64,000 nucleotides of DNA from Kocuria varians (GTDB taxonomy: Bacteria; Actinomycetota; Actinomycetes; Actinomycetales; Micrococcaceae): positions 148,414 to 212,413 of the forward strand of contig NZ_BJNW01000002.1 in assembly GCF_006539885.1 (NCBI RefSeq), in the 5' to 3' direction. Positions 1-8,883 of this stretch are shown here, one piece after another. Positions within the stretch are counted from its first letter, which is position 1, and each line of letters opens with the position of its first letter. Both the position numbers and the translations under genes were made by a program. The notes below the pieces were generated by a model. That model worked only from the letters and a program-made list of their open reading frames with translations, had not been told where the DNA came from and did no database searches.

Positions 1-690
1 GTCCGAGCCCAGGTCCCGCAGCGCGAAGAGCGCCTCAACGAGCTGCTCGTCCGTCTCCCGCATGCCCACGACCAGCCCGGAGCACGGGGAGAGCCCGGCG
101 TCCTTCGCGCGCTCCACGGTGTCCACGCGATCCTGGTAGGTGTGGGTGGAGCAGATGGACTCGTAGTGGGACTCGGCGGTGTTGAGATTGTGGTTGTAGG
201 CATCCACCCCGGCGCCGCTGAGCGTCTCCGCCTGGCCGTCCTTGAGCAGGCCCAGGCACGCGCAGACCTCCACGTCCGGGTGCTGCTCTTTCAGGGCCTC
301 GACCGTGCGGGAGACGTTGCCGACCTCCCTGTTGGACGGGCCGCGGCCACTCGCCACGAGGCACACGCGGCTCGCACCGCCGCGGATCCCGAACTCCGCC
401 TGCTCCACGGCCTGCTCCGGGCTCAGCCACGAGTACTTGAGGATGTCCGTGCCGCCGTTCAGGCGCTGGGAGCAGTAGCCGCAGTCCTCCGCGCACAGAC
501 CGGACTTCAGGTTGACCAGGTAGTTCACCTTCACGGTCATCCCGAAGTGCTCGCGGCGCAGACGGCCCGCGGCCGCCACGAGATCCAGCATGCCGGGGTC
601 GTCGGTGTGCAGCAGCTCGAGGGCTTCCTCGGGGGTCACGGGGTCGCCGGCGAGAACGCGCTCGGCCAGCTCGGCGGGGTTCTTGAACAT
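1..690 (-). CDS. bioB: Biotin synthase, 5' part (runs off the window)
   Basis: Radical SAM enzyme that inserts sulfur into dethiobiotin, the last step of biotin synthesis. The first 230 codons are present. The 4Fe-4S/SAM motif CAEDCGYC is seen with cysteines at residues 66, 70 and 73, followed by the family segment [15 protein letters not shown] and, near the window edge, [13 protein letters not shown]. The chosen ATG (688-690) lies inside a perfect operator palindrome and has no ribosome binding site. An AT-rich AATAAT lies just upstream, so a leaderless message repressed at its start is likely. The divergent TetR gene at 947 is the probable regulator. Confidence 0.96.
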   Translation of the reverse strand, partial: MFKNPAELAERVLAGDPVTPEEALELLHTDDPGMLDLVAAAGRLRREHFGMTVKVNYLVNLKSGLCAEDCGYCSQRLNGGTDILKYSWLSPEQAVEQAEFGIRGGASRVCLVASGRGPSNREVGNVSRTVEALKEQHPDVEVCACLGLLKDGQAETLSGAGVDAYNHNLNTAESHYESICSTHTYQDRVDTVERAKDAGLSPCSGLVVGMRETDEQLVEALFALRDLGSD

Positions 691-714
691 TGTTCAATTA
701 TTGAACGGTGTTCA
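683..714. promoter_or_regulatory. Two tandem BioQ-like operators
   Basis: Two palindromes of the form TGAAC-N3-GTTCA lie 18 bases apart centre to centre. The first is TTGAACATTGTTCAA (683-697, perfect 15-mer) and covers the bioB start codon. The second is TGAACGGTGTTCA (702-714). From memory, this is the shape of actinobacterial BioQ sites. Placement over the bioB start fits repression. Confidence 0.75.
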
Positions 715-946
715 GGAAAGTCAATTCCCTGTGCGCTCTGCGCGTGACATCGCCGACGCCGCTCCGCCAGGTGGGCGGCAATCCACCCACCACCTCACCC
801 CTGACAGCCCGACCGCCCGACATTCCTGCCCCACCGAGCCCACCGCTGCTCGTCGGGGCCGACAGGCACGCCAGCCCCCACCCGGCGCAGCGCTCGGTAG
901 AGTTTCCGCGTGACCCTCACCGGGCACGCGAGCAGGGAGGAGCACC

Positions 947-1444
947 GTGGCACTGGACCGCGACCAGGTGGTGGACGCCGCGTGGCACATCCTGCGCAGC
1001 TACGGCCTCGGCGACCTCTCCATGCGGCGCCTCGCCCGGGAGCTGGGCGTGCAGCCCGGGGCGCTCTACTGGCACGTGGCCAACAAGCAGGAGCTGCTCT
1101 CCGTGCTCGCGCAGCGGATGGTCGCGCCGCTCACGGGCTCCGGCGGGAGCCCCGCGCAGATCATCGGGGCCTTCCGCGAGATGGTGCTCGCGGTCCGCGA
1201 CGGCGCGGACGTCGTGAGCGTGGCCCACGCGCTGGACCCGGAGGGGATGCAGCCGGCTCCCCTGCTCACCTCGGCGCTGGTCCGCTCCGGCCGCGACCCG
1301 CAGGACGCGGCGACGACGGCGCTCACCCTGGTCCGCTTCGCCCTCGGCGCGGTCACCGCCCAGCAGACCCGCGAGTCCATGGACCTCCCCACCGCCACGA
1401 TGGCGGCCGAGTTCGAGGCGGGCGTGCGCGCGATCCTGGCGTAG
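947..1444 (+). CDS. bioQ: TetR-family regulator, probable biotin repressor BioQ
   Basis: Protein of 165 residues with an N-terminal TetR helix-turn-helix (about residues 8-50; MRRLARELGVQPGALYWHV is the recognition helix region) and a short helical ligand domain. It starts at GTG with a good ribosome binding site, GGGAGGAG, six bases upstream. It is divergent from bioB, and the shared 256-base intergenic region carries two TGAAC-N3-GTTCA palindromes, the basis for naming it BioQ. The TetR assignment is firm. BioQ identity is inferred from context, and the protein is a little shorter than typical family members. Confidence 0.7.
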   Translation: MALDRDQVVDAAWHILRSYGLGDLSMRRLARELGVQPGALYWHVANKQELLSVLAQRMVAPLTGSGGSPAQIIGAFREMVLAVRDGADVVSVAHALDPEGMQPAPLLTSALVRSGRDPQDAATTALTLVRFALGAVTAQQTRESMDLPTATMAAEFEAGVRAILA

Positions 1445-1527
1445 CGGCGTCGTCGACCACCCCACGAGGCGGCGCCGGGGGCGCTGCCTGGGAGGCGACG
1501 CAGGCGGCCGGAGCGCGCGGGCAGGGT

Positions 1528-1590
1528 GCTGTGAAGTGGAGCAAATGCAGCATGGCGGCCGAAAATCAGCATCTGCTCCGTTAGTGCAGC
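1528..1590 (+). repeat. R1 palindromic repeat, copy 1
   Basis: Core GGAGCAAATGC pairs with GCATCTGCTCC (one mismatch) around a spacer containing GGCCGAAAATC, then CCGTTAGTGCAGC. Same design as copies at 1711, 2427, 7482, 39781 and 40638. Intergenic. Confidence 0.8.
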
Positions 1591-1710
1591 GGCCGCGGAA
1601 AGCCCCGCATCGGGCTCGCGGCGTCGTGTTGCGGCGAGGCCCCCTCAGCGGCGTCGCCGGGCATGGGTGGCGGCGCGGGGCGTCGAGGCGGCGTCGCTCC
1701 GCGTAGACAT

Positions 1711-1770
1711 GCTGTGGGGTGGAGTAAATGCAACATCGAGGCCGAAAATCAGCATCTGCTCCGTTATTGC
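1711..1770 (+). repeat. R1 palindromic repeat, copy 2
   Basis: Begins GCTGTGGGGTGGAGTAAATG, carries the GGCCGAAAATC spacer shared with copy 1 and ends CTGCTCCGTTATTGC. It lies 120 bases downstream of copy 1, so the two form a direct tandem pair. Confidence 0.8.
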
Positions 1771-1861
1771 GGCGGGGCGGGCGGGGCAACGGTGCTCTCT
1801 CGCGGGGGAGGTCTTCCGTGCCAGGCTGTCGGACGGCGCGCATGACCGCCAGAATGACCGC

Positions 1862-2359
1862 ATGACTTCCGACGCCCCCTTCACCCTGCGGCGCCCACTC
1901 CCGGCCGACGCCGCCGAGATCGCGGCGGTGCACACCCGGTCGTGGCGGGAGACGTATACCGGGCTCGTCCCGGAGCGGTTCTTCGACGACGCCGCGCTGC
2001 GAGGACGGCAGAAGCTGTGGGCCCAACTTCTCGCGGACCCGGAAGGACGCGACCGAATCCAGGTGGCCGAGGTGGCCGGGGCGATCGTGGGCTTCGCGGA
2101 AGAAGGCCACCCCGTGGAACCGGACCCCACCCGCGAGCGGGAGCTGCGGGTGCTCTACCTTCTCCGTGAGTACCACGGCACGGGCGCAGGGCAGGCACTG
2201 CTCGACGCCGCGCTTCCCCCTGGTCCCGCCCAGGTGTGGGTGGCGGAGGCCAACCCGCGCGCCATCTGCTTCTACGAGCGCAACGGCTTCCGCGCTGACG
2301 GGACAGTTTTCGTCGACCCGGATGTGGGGGATCTGCGGTCGATCCGCATGGTGCGCTGA
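1862..2359 (+). CDS. GNAT-family N-acetyltransferase
   Basis: Protein of 165 residues with a GNAT fold. N-terminal TLRRPLPADAAEIAAVH is the usual beta1-alpha1 segment, LREYHGTGAGQALLDAA is the acetyl-CoA pyrophosphate loop (a Q/R-x-x-G-x-G/A variant), and ANPRAICFYERNGFRADG is the C-terminal signature. The substrate cannot be told from sequence. The frame is open further upstream, but the start at ATG 1862 is preferred because homology begins right after it and the upstream codons run through an R1 repeat. It stands alone. Confidence 0.85.
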   Translation: MTSDAPFTLRRPLPADAAEIAAVHTRSWRETYTGLVPERFFDDAALRGRQKLWAQLLADPEGRDRIQVAEVAGAIVGFAEEGHPVEPDPTRERELRVLYLLREYHGTGAGQALLDAALPPGPAQVWVAEANPRAICFYERNGFRADGTVFVDPDVGDLRSIRMVR

Positions 2360-2426
2360 AGCAGCCCGAGGCCCGGGAGACGCGCGCAGGCCGGGCGCCG
2401 CGGCGTCGTCGCCCCTTGGCCAAGAT

Positions 2427-2489
2427 GCTGCGGGGTGGAGCAAATGCAGCTCAGCGCGCCAAGAAGCAGCCCCTGCTCCGCTGTTGCAG
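2427..2489 (+). repeat. R1 palindromic repeat, copy 3
   Basis: Starts GCTGCGGGGTGGAGCAAATG and ends CTGCTCCGCTGTTGCAG. A 12-mer GCGGCGTCGTCG sits 15 bases upstream (2400-2411), the same arrangement as copy 4. It lies between the GNAT gene and the end of the LysR gene. Confidence 0.8.
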
Positions 2490-2508
2490 GCACGCGGAAG
2501 CGGCAGGG

Positions 2509-3420
2509 TCACCCGGCGAGCTCCCCCTCCATATCCCCCACCGAGGCACGAATGGCCTCCATGACGGCGCGCACAGCCGGGCGGCGCAGCAGGTCGGAGC
2601 GGGAGACCACCCAGTAGGAGACCGGGAAGGTGAAGCGTTCGGGGAACAGCCGCACCAGGTCGCCCCCTCGCTCGGCCACGTAGCACGGCAGCAGGCCCAC
2701 ACCTGCGTCGGCCCTCGTGAGCTCCACGTGCACCATGGACGAGGTGGCCCCCACGAGCTGGTTCATCCGGGGGACGTGCCGCAGCGGATCCGTGAGCTCG
2801 GGGACGTCCTGCATGGACTCCACGAAGTACAGCAGCGGGTGGTCCTGCAGGTCGTCCGGCTCGCGCATGGCCGGGTGCGAGCGGAGGTAGGAGCGGGAGG
2901 CGTACATCCCGAGCGAGTAGTCGGCCAGGTGGAAGGCCTCGTTGCGGGAGACCTCCGGGCGGCCCACGACCACCTCGAAGTCGATGCCCACCAGGTTCGT
3001 CCGGGCACGCCGCGCGGCATTGATCATCTCCAGCCGGACGCCGGGATGGGTCCGGGAGAGCCTGCGCATCGCCTCCCCGAGGGCAACGCCCCCGAAGGCT
3101 TCCGGGGCGAGAACCCTCACCACACCCCGCACGGCGCCGCCCACGCCCGTGGCACTCGGGGAGAGCGAGCCCGGCGCCACTTCGATGTCCTCCGCGGCGG
3201 CCAGATACTCCCGCCCCAGCTCGGTGGGTTCCCAGCCCCGGTCCGACCGCACCAGCAGACGGGCCCCCGAGTTCGCCTCGAGACTCGCCATGCGCCGGGA
3301 AACCGTGGTGTGGCTCAGCCCCTGAGCGGCGGCCGCACCCGAGTAGGACCCGTGACGCACCACCGCCAGGAGCAGCAGCAGATTCTCCACGTCCCGCACG
3401 GCGGACCCCTTCCACGTCAT
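2509..3420 (-). CDS. LysR-family transcriptional regulator
   Basis: Protein of 303 residues. The winged helix-turn-helix is at the N-terminus (VENLLLLLAVVRHGSYSGAA, then GLSHTTVSRRMASLEANSGA), followed by an effector-binding domain from about residue 95. It is divergent from the MHS transporter at 3568, so that gene and the dehydrogenase behind it are the likely targets. ATG 3420 is used; GTG 3399, which also has an AAGGGG upstream, is a possible later start. The effector is unknown. Confidence 0.85.
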   Translation of the reverse strand: MTWKGSAVRDVENLLLLLAVVRHGSYSGAAAAQGLSHTTVSRRMASLEANSGARLLVRSDRGWEPTELGREYLAAAEDIEVAPGSLSPSATGVGGAVRGVVRVLAPEAFGGVALGEAMRRLSRTHPGVRLEMINAARRARTNLVGIDFEVVVGRPEVSRNEAFHLADYSLGMYASRSYLRSHPAMREPDDLQDHPLLYFVESMQDVPELTDPLRHVPRMNQLVGATSSMVHVELTRADAGVGLLPCYVAERGGDLVRLFPERFTFPVSYWVVSRSDLLRRPAVRAVMEAIRASVGDMEGELAG

Positions 3421-3567
3421 CGAGCCCTTCGCCACGTGGCATTCCTGTGCATTTTTGCACGGCCGGGGCATGGTTCTGGTCATTGAGGCAGGCGCCTTCC
3501 GCCCGTAGGTTGGTCCCACTGAGACGTGACCCCCGTCACAGCAGGCGAAGGACGAGGAGATCCCCCG

Positions 3568-4968
3568 ATGAGCACAGCCCACGCGGCCACCCCGCCGAGC
3601 GACCTCGACCCGAACGACAACGCAGAGACCCGCAGCGGGCTCAAGCGGGTGGTCGCGGCGTCGATGGCCGGGACGGTGGTGGAGTGGTACGAGTTCTTCC
3701 TCTTCGCCACGGCGTCCACCCTGGTGTTCGGACCGCTGTTCTTCGTGGACACCGGAAATCCCCTGGACGGGATCATCAAGGCGTTCCTGATCTATGCGGT
3801 GGGGTTCATCGCCCGCCCGCTCGGCGGCGTCGTGTTCGGCCACTTCGGGGACAAGTTAGGCCGCAAGCACCTGCTGCAGCTGGCCATCGTCCTGGTGGGT
3901 GCCACCACGTTCCTCATGGGCTGCCTCCCCACCTTCCACCAGGTGGGCTACTGGGCGCCGGCCCTGCTTGTGGTGCTGCGCTTCGCGCAGGGCTTCGCCG
4001 TGGGCGGCGAGTGGGGCGGCGCGGTCCTCCTGGTGGCGGAGCACTCCCCCAACAAGGAGCGCGGCTTCTGGGCCAGCTGGCCCCAGGCCGCGGTTCCTCT
4101 CGGCAACCTGCTCGCCACGATCGTGCTGCTGATCCTCTCGCGCACCCTGAGCGATGACCAGTTCCTCGCGTGGGGCTGGCGCGTGGGCTTCTGGCTGTCC
4201 GTGGTGATCGTGGCGGTGGGCTACTACATCCGCACCCGCGTGACCGACGCCGCCATCTTCACGGAGACCCAGGAGGAGCTGATCGAGGAGAAGGGCGCCG
4301 CGTACGGCGTGGCCGAGGTCTTCCGCCGCTACCCCCGCGGCGTCTTCGGTGCCATGGGCATCCGGTTCGCGGAGAACATCCTCTACTACATCGTGGTCAC
4401 GTTCTCGATCACGTACCTGTCCACCCAGCTGAAGATGAACACCTCCAACATCCTCCTGCTGCTGCTCGTGGCGCACGCCGTGCACGTGGTCATCGTGCCC
4501 GTCATGGGCCGGTTCACGGACAGGATCGGACGCCGCCCGGTGTACGCCACGGGTGCGGTGCTCGCCATCGGCTGGGCGTTCATCGCGTTCCCCATGTTCA
4601 ACACCCGCAACGAGTGGGTCATCCTGGCGGCCGTGGTCCTGGGGCTCGTGATCCACGCGTTCATGTACGCCGGCCAGCCCGCGATCATGGCGGAGATGTT
4701 CCCCACCCGGATGCGCTACTCCGGCGTCTCGCTGGGGTACCAGGTCACCTCCATCGTGGCGGGCTCACTTGCTCCCATCATTGCGACGACGCTGCTGCGC
4801 CGGTTCGACTCGTGGGTCCCCATCTCGATCTACATCACCGTTGCGTGCCTCATCACCCTGTTCGCGGTGGCCACCCTGCGTGAGACCAAGGGCATCTCGC
4901 TGCACGCGGTCGACGCCGAGGACCGACGCCGCCTGGACGCGGAGCGCGGCGCGCGCGCCACTTCCTGA
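3568..4968 (+). CDS. MFS transporter, metabolite:H+ symporter (MHS) family
   Basis: Membrane protein of 466 residues with about 12 predicted transmembrane segments. MHS signatures are AGTVVEWYEFFLFATAS in helix 1, GHFGDKLGRKH in the loop 2-3 motif and RFAQGFAVGGEWGGAVLL in helix 4. MHS members import small carboxylates such as shikimate, dicarboxylates or aromatic acids. The start is ATG 3568 behind a ribosome binding site in GGACGAGGAGA. The dehydrogenase gene follows after 25 bases, so the pair is probably one operon under the divergent LysR protein. The substrate may be a branched hydroxy acid (inference). Confidence 0.88.
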   Translation: MSTAHAATPPSDLDPNDNAETRSGLKRVVAASMAGTVVEWYEFFLFATASTLVFGPLFFVDTGNPLDGIIKAFLIYAVGFIARPLGGVVFGHFGDKLGRKHLLQLAIVLVGATTFLMGCLPTFHQVGYWAPALLVVLRFAQGFAVGGEWGGAVLLVAEHSPNKERGFWASWPQAAVPLGNLLATIVLLILSRTLSDDQFLAWGWRVGFWLSVVIVAVGYYIRTRVTDAAIFTETQEELIEEKGAAYGVAEVFRRYPRGVFGAMGIRFAENILYYIVVTFSITYLSTQLKMNTSNILLLLLVAHAVHVVIVPVMGRFTDRIGRRPVYATGAVLAIGWAFIAFPMFNTRNEWVILAAVVLGLVIHAFMYAGQPAIMAEMFPTRMRYSGVSLGYQVTSIVAGSLAPIIATTLLRRFDSWVPISIYITVACLITLFAVATLRETKGISLHAVDAEDRRRLDAERGARATS

Positions 4969-4993
4969 CCAGCCCCACGAAAGGACAACCGTC

Positions 4994-5914
4994 ATGACCA
5001 CCATCACCTGGATCGGCCTGGGCCACATGGGCGCACCGATGTCCGCCAACCTCGTCTCCGCAGGCCACGAGGTCCGCGGCTTCGACCTCAGTGAGGCCGC
5101 AATGGCCACCGCCCGGGAGGGCGGCGTGCAGACCTTCGACACCGTGCACGAGGCTCTGGAGGGAGCCGAAGTGGTGATCACCATGCTCCCCAAGGGCGAG
5201 CACTCCCGCGCGGTCTACCCCGGGAAGGACGGAGTCCTGGCCCTGGCCCCGAAGGACGCGCTGCTGATCGACAGTTCGACCATCGACGTGGCCACCGCCG
5301 AGGATCTGCACCGCGCCGCGCACGATGCAGATTTTGCCTTCGTGGACGCCCCGGTCTCCGGTGGCATCAGCGGCGCGGCGGCCGGAACCCTCACGTTCAT
5401 GATCGGAGGGGAGGAGGAACCGGCCCGGCGTGCCGCGGAGGTCGCCGCTCCCATGGCCGGTCGTGTGGTGCACACCGGCGCCGCCGGAACCGGTCAGGCC
5501 GCGAAGATCGTGAACAACATGATGCTGTTCATCTGCCTGGAGGCCTGCTCAGAGGGATCCGTGCTCGCGGACCGGCTGGGACTGGACCCGAAGGTGTTCT
5601 GGGAGATCGCCTCGGTCTCCTCGAGCAACTCCTGGGCCCTGCAGACCTGGTACCCGGTGCCGGGCATGACGGAGTCCGCCGCGGCGAACAACAACTTCGA
5701 CGCCACGTTCTCGGCCGCGTTGGCCACCAAGGACATCGGCCTGGCGCTCGCCGCCGGAGAGCAGACGGGCGTGAACCTACCCGCGGCGGAGCTCGTGGCC
5801 CAGCGGTTCCAGCAGCTCGTGGCCGACGGGCTCGCGGACAAGGACTGCAGCCTCATCGCCAAGTACGCCGCCCCGGATGGCACGATCCCCGGGTGGGACC
5901 CCGAGAAGGACTGA
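4994..5914 (+). CDS. 3-hydroxyisobutyrate dehydrogenase-like oxidoreductase
   Basis: NAD(P)-dependent beta-hydroxyacid dehydrogenase of 306 residues. The Rossmann motif is IGLGHMGAPMSANLVSAGH at the N-terminus, the substrate loop is DAPVSGGISGAAAGTLTFM, and the catalytic lysine is in GQAAKIVNNMM (about residue 170). It would oxidise 3-hydroxyisobutyrate to methylmalonate semialdehyde in valine breakdown (MmsB). Relatives act on tartronate semialdehyde or other 2-substituted 3-hydroxy acids, and no mmsA lies nearby, so the substrate is open. It follows the MHS transporter and ends before a strong terminator. Confidence 0.8.
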   Translation: MTTITWIGLGHMGAPMSANLVSAGHEVRGFDLSEAAMATAREGGVQTFDTVHEALEGAEVVITMLPKGEHSRAVYPGKDGVLALAPKDALLIDSSTIDVATAEDLHRAAHDADFAFVDAPVSGGISGAAAGTLTFMIGGEEEPARRAAEVAAPMAGRVVHTGAAGTGQAAKIVNNMMLFICLEACSEGSVLADRLGLDPKVFWEIASVSSSNSWALQTWYPVPGMTESAAANNNFDATFSAALATKDIGLALAAGEQTGVNLPAAELVAQRFQQLVADGLADKDCSLIAKYAAPDGTIPGWDPEKD

Positions 5915-5939
5915 CTCCCACAGACCCCACCGGACATGA

Positions 5940-5981
5940 CGAACGGGCCCGCGCAACCATCGTGTCGCGCGGGCCCGTTCG
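5940..5981. terminator. Strong hairpin terminator
   Basis: Perfect 15-bp stem: CGAACGGGCCCGCGC (5940-5954) pairs with GCGCGGGCCCGTTCG (5967-5981) around a 12-base loop. It lies between two convergent genes and can serve both. Confidence 0.85.
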
Positions 5982-5992
5982 CCGCGGCGTCG

Positions 5993-7387
5993 TCAGGCCC
6001 CCGCGCCCACGATCAGCATGGTCGCACCGAAGACCACCCCGGACACCAGGAGCACCACGGTGGTGTAGCCCAGGATGTCCCGGATTCGCAGACCCGCGAT
6101 GGCCAGCAGCGGCAGGGCCCAGAACGGCTGGATCATGTTGGTCCACTGGTCCCCGTAGGAAACCGCCATGATGATCACGGCGGGGTCCACGCCGAGGCGT
6201 GCCGCGGCGTCGAGGAGGATGGGCGCCTGGATGGCCACCTGTCCACCGCCGGAGGGCACGAAGAAGTTGACCAGTCCGGCCGAGAGGAAGGACAGGAAGC
6301 CCAGAGTCTGGGGCGAGGCCACCGCCACGATCGAGTCCGAGAGCACCTTGATGAGCCCCGTGGCGGTCATGATCCCCATGATCCCGGCGTACAGGGGGAA
6401 CTGCAGCAGGATGTCCCCCACGTTGGAAGCCGCGTTCTTCACGAGGGCCATGACCTCGAAGGCGTTGCGGGAGAGCAGGAAGATCAGCCCGAGGAACATC
6501 CAGTTCACGATGTTCAGGGTCACCGTCCCGCCCTTGGCGAAGTGGATCACCAGGTACGCCACGAGCGCGAGCCCCACCAGCAGGGTGGGGATACGCGAGG
6601 CGTCCAACCGGTCCGCCGGCGCCTCCACGACCGGTGCGGCAACCCGCTGCTCGGACTGCGCGAAAGCCTCCGCCGTGACGCGGTGGGTCGGCGAAACCGC
6701 CCGGGGTGCGATCAGCCACAGCGCGAGCGCCACGAGAACCACGGTGGCCACCGTCGCGGTCATGTTCCACCAGGAGAACGTGGTCTCGGAGACCGGGATG
6801 ATGTGCCCCACCTGCTTCTCGATGAAGGAACCGGGCGTGGCGGCGGTCAGCGGCCCGGAGCCGGAGTAGCCCATGTGCCACACCACGAAGCCGGAGAAGC
6901 CGGAGGCGACCAGCATCGGGAAGCTCACCGGGGTGCCGCGGCGCGCGAACTCGGCCGCCACCTCACGGGCCAGCAGCCCACCGACCACGAGACCGAAACC
7001 CCACGTGATCAGCGAGGCCACCGCGGCAACCACGAAGACGAACACATAGGCCGCGAGCGGTGACCGCGGGATGGCGGCCAGCCGGGCGAGCAGCGCCCGC
7101 ACCGGGCGGGTGCTGGCCAGGGCGTGGCCCAGCAGCAGCACGAGCGCCATCTGGGTCATGAACTCCAGGAGCCCCGAGAGCCCCTTGCCCCACCCCTCGA
7201 CAACGGTCACGGGCCCGGAGTCCGTGAGCACCAGCGCCATGACACCGACCACCAGTGTGAGGACGATGGCGAAGATCAGCGCAGAGGGGATGAACCGCTC
7301 CACCACGTAGTTCACGGGCCTCATCGCCCGGGCCAGGACGGGCTCGGACGACGCTGCGGGACTGGTAACCCGACGGGGAGCACTCAT
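5993..7387 (-). CDS. atoE: AtoE-type short-chain fatty acid transporter
   Basis: Integral membrane protein of 464 residues with about 12 hydrophobic segments, matching the AtoE/TIGR00366 family that imports short-chain fatty acids or acetoacetate. Family-like segments include NYVVERFIPSALIFAIVLT near the N-terminus, LVNFFVPSGGGQVAIQAPI and SYGDQWTNMIQPFWALPLL. Start ATG 7387. It lies downstream of the thiolase and CoA-transferase genes on the same strand, separated by a 305-base gap with an R1 repeat. It probably brings in 3-hydroxybutyrate, acetoacetate or butyrate for that pathway. Confidence 0.9.
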   Translation of the reverse strand: MSAPRRVTSPAASSEPVLARAMRPVNYVVERFIPSALIFAIVLTLVVGVMALVLTDSGPVTVVEGWGKGLSGLLEFMTQMALVLLLGHALASTRPVRALLARLAAIPRSPLAAYVFVFVVAAVASLITWGFGLVVGGLLAREVAAEFARRGTPVSFPMLVASGFSGFVVWHMGYSGSGPLTAATPGSFIEKQVGHIIPVSETTFSWWNMTATVATVVLVALALWLIAPRAVSPTHRVTAEAFAQSEQRVAAPVVEAPADRLDASRIPTLLVGLALVAYLVIHFAKGGTVTLNIVNWMFLGLIFLLSRNAFEVMALVKNAASNVGDILLQFPLYAGIMGIMTATGLIKVLSDSIVAVASPQTLGFLSFLSAGLVNFFVPSGGGQVAIQAPILLDAAARLGVDPAVIIMAVSYGDQWTNMIQPFWALPLLAIAGLRIRDILGYTTVVLLVSGVVFGATMLIVGAGA

Positions 7388-7692
7388 GACGGATCCTCTT
7401 CTTCGTTGACGAGGGATGACGGGTGAAAGGCGACGGACCCGGCAGCGGCGCGAGCGCGGCGTCGTCGCCCCCGGCTGGCGCGCTGTGGGGTGGAGCAAAG
7501 GCAGGATGGAGGCCGAAAATCGGCCTTTGCTCCGTTAATGCAGAGGGGGTCGATCTCGACACGGTGTCGAAAAACGGTTCTTGCTCCGTTGGTGCAGCGG
7601 AGCCGAGCGCGGGGAGGTGCCGATGGAGCTGGTGGCCCGCCCCGCAGCACGGGACGGGCCACCAGCCGGCCGTCAGCGAAAGAAGCGCGGCC
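7388..7692. other. Gap between thiolase and atoE with 12-mer and R1 repeat
   Basis: No gene is seen. It holds one GCGGCGTCGTCG 12-mer (7456-7467), R1 copy 4 and a half copy of R1. The gap interrupts what would otherwise be a continuous operon. Confidence 0.6.
7482..7600 (+). repeat. R1 palindromic repeat, copy 4 plus half copy
   Basis: The full copy (7482-7543) runs GCTGTGGGGTGGAGCAAAGG, GGCCGAAAATCGGCC, TTTGCTCCGTTAATGCAG. About 35 bases later, TTGCTCCGTTGGTGCAGC repeats only the right arm (7580-7597). The left and right arms pair (GGAGCAAAGGC with GCCTTTGCTCC, perfect). Confidence 0.8.
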
Positions 7693-8883
7693 TCAGCGGC
7701 TCAGCAGCAGCGCCTCGCCCTGACCGCCGCCACCGCACAGAGACACGGCGGCCTTGCCGGAGCCCCGGCGGGCCAGCTCCATCGCGGCGTGCAGCGCGAG
7801 CCGAGCACCGGAGGCCCCGATGGGGTGCCCCAGGGCGATCGCGCCGCCGTGGCTGTTGACCACGTCCATGTCCACCCCGAGGTCCTTCACGGACTGCACG
7901 GACACCGCCGCGAAGGCCTCGTTGATCTCGATGAAGTCCAGCTCGTCGGCCGTCCACCCCGACCGGGAGAGCGCGTGCTCGATCGCGCGCGAGGGCTGCG
8001 AGTGCAGGGACGTGTCCGGGCCGGCGACCTGCCCCGGCTTGCCCACCACGGCGAGCCAGTCCAGCCCGTGCTCCTGCGCATACCCGCGCGTGGTCAGCAC
8101 CACGGCGGCGGCGCCGTCGGAGATGGGCGAGGAGTTGCCCGCGGTGATGGTGCCGTCCTTCGCGAACGCGGGGCGCAGCCCGCCGAGGCTCTCCGCGGTG
8201 GAGTCCGGGCGCACGCCCTGGTCCTCGGAGACGGTCACGGGGTCGCCCTTGCGCTGCGGGATCTCGATCGGTGCGATCTCGTCCGCGAACAGGCCGTCGC
8301 TCTGCGCCTTCCCGGCGAGCTGGTGGCTGCGCGCGGCCACCTCGTCCTGCTCCGCGCGCCCGATGGAGCGCTCCGTGTTGCCGGTCTCGGTCAGCTCGCC
8401 CATGGCCACACCCAGCGCGGAGTCCACCAGACCGTCGTGGGCCAGCGAGTCCGCGAGGGTCATGTTTCCGTAGGCCTTGCCCTTGCGTGCACTCAGGGCC
8501 AGGTGGGGTGCGTTGGTCATGGACTCCATGCCGCCGGCGACGACGACGTCCGCCTCCCCCGCGCGGATCATCCGCGCCGCCTCGGTCACGGCCACGAGCC
8601 CGGAGAGGCACACCTTGTTGAGCGTCATGGCGGGCACGTTCATGGGCAGTCCGGCCGCCACGGCCGCCTGCTTGGCGGGGTTCTGACCGTTGCCGGCCTG
8701 CACCACGTTGCCCATGTAGACGTGGTCCACGTCCTCGGGGGCCACGCCGGCACGCTCCAGCGCGTGGCGGATGGCGTGCGCCCCCAGGTCGACGGCGCTC
8801 AGGGACGCGAGCGCCCCCAGCAGCTTGCCCTGCGGGGTGCGCGCCCCGTTGACGATCACGATGTCACTGGCGTTCTCGGTCAC
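7693..8883 (-). CDS. Acetyl-CoA C-acetyltransferase (thiolase)
   Basis: Thiolase of 396 residues that cleaves acetoacetyl-CoA to two acetyl-CoA. The nucleophilic cysteine is in LNKVCLSGL (about residue 90), the histidine motif is [16 protein letters not shown], and the second cysteine is in SLCGGGGQG near the C-terminus. The GTG start at 8883 overlaps the stop of the CoA-transferase beta subunit as GTGA, so the two are translationally coupled. Context makes acetoacetyl-CoA the natural substrate. A 3-oxoadipyl-CoA thiolase role is possible but a separate PaaJ/PcaF-like gene lies at 15477. Confidence 0.92.
   Translation of the reverse strand: MTENASDIVIVNGARTPQGKLLGALASLSAVDLGAHAIRHALERAGVAPEDVDHVYMGNVVQAGNGQNPAKQAAVAAGLPMNVPAMTLNKVCLSGLVAVTEAARMIRAGEADVVVAGGMESMTNAPHLALSARKGKAYGNMTLADSLAHDGLVDSALGVAMGELTETGNTERSIGRAEQDEVAARSHQLAGKAQSDGLFADEIAPIEIPQRKGDPVTVSEDQGVRPDSTAESLGGLRPAFAKDGTITAGNSSPISDGAAAVVLTTRGYAQEHGLDWLAVVGKPGQVAGPDTSLHSQPSRAIEHALSRSGWTADELDFIEINEAFAAVSVQSVKDLGVDMDVVNSHGGAIALGHPIGASGARLALHAAMELARRGSGKAAVSLCGGGGQGEALLLSR

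Larger units (their letters stand above)
1445..1861. other. Intergenic region with two R1 repeats
   Basis: No gene is visible in these 417 bases. The region holds one GCGGCGTCGTCG 12-mer (1444-1455) and two R1 palindromic repeats listed separately. The rest is GC-rich sequence with no feature I can support. Confidence 0.6.

Noticed and set aside
917..3460. A very long open frame (over 800 codons) on the minus strand across the TetR, GNAT and LysR genes
   Set aside because: Arg/Gly/Pro-rich, no recognisable domain, antisense to well-supported genes; a normal by-product of high GC.
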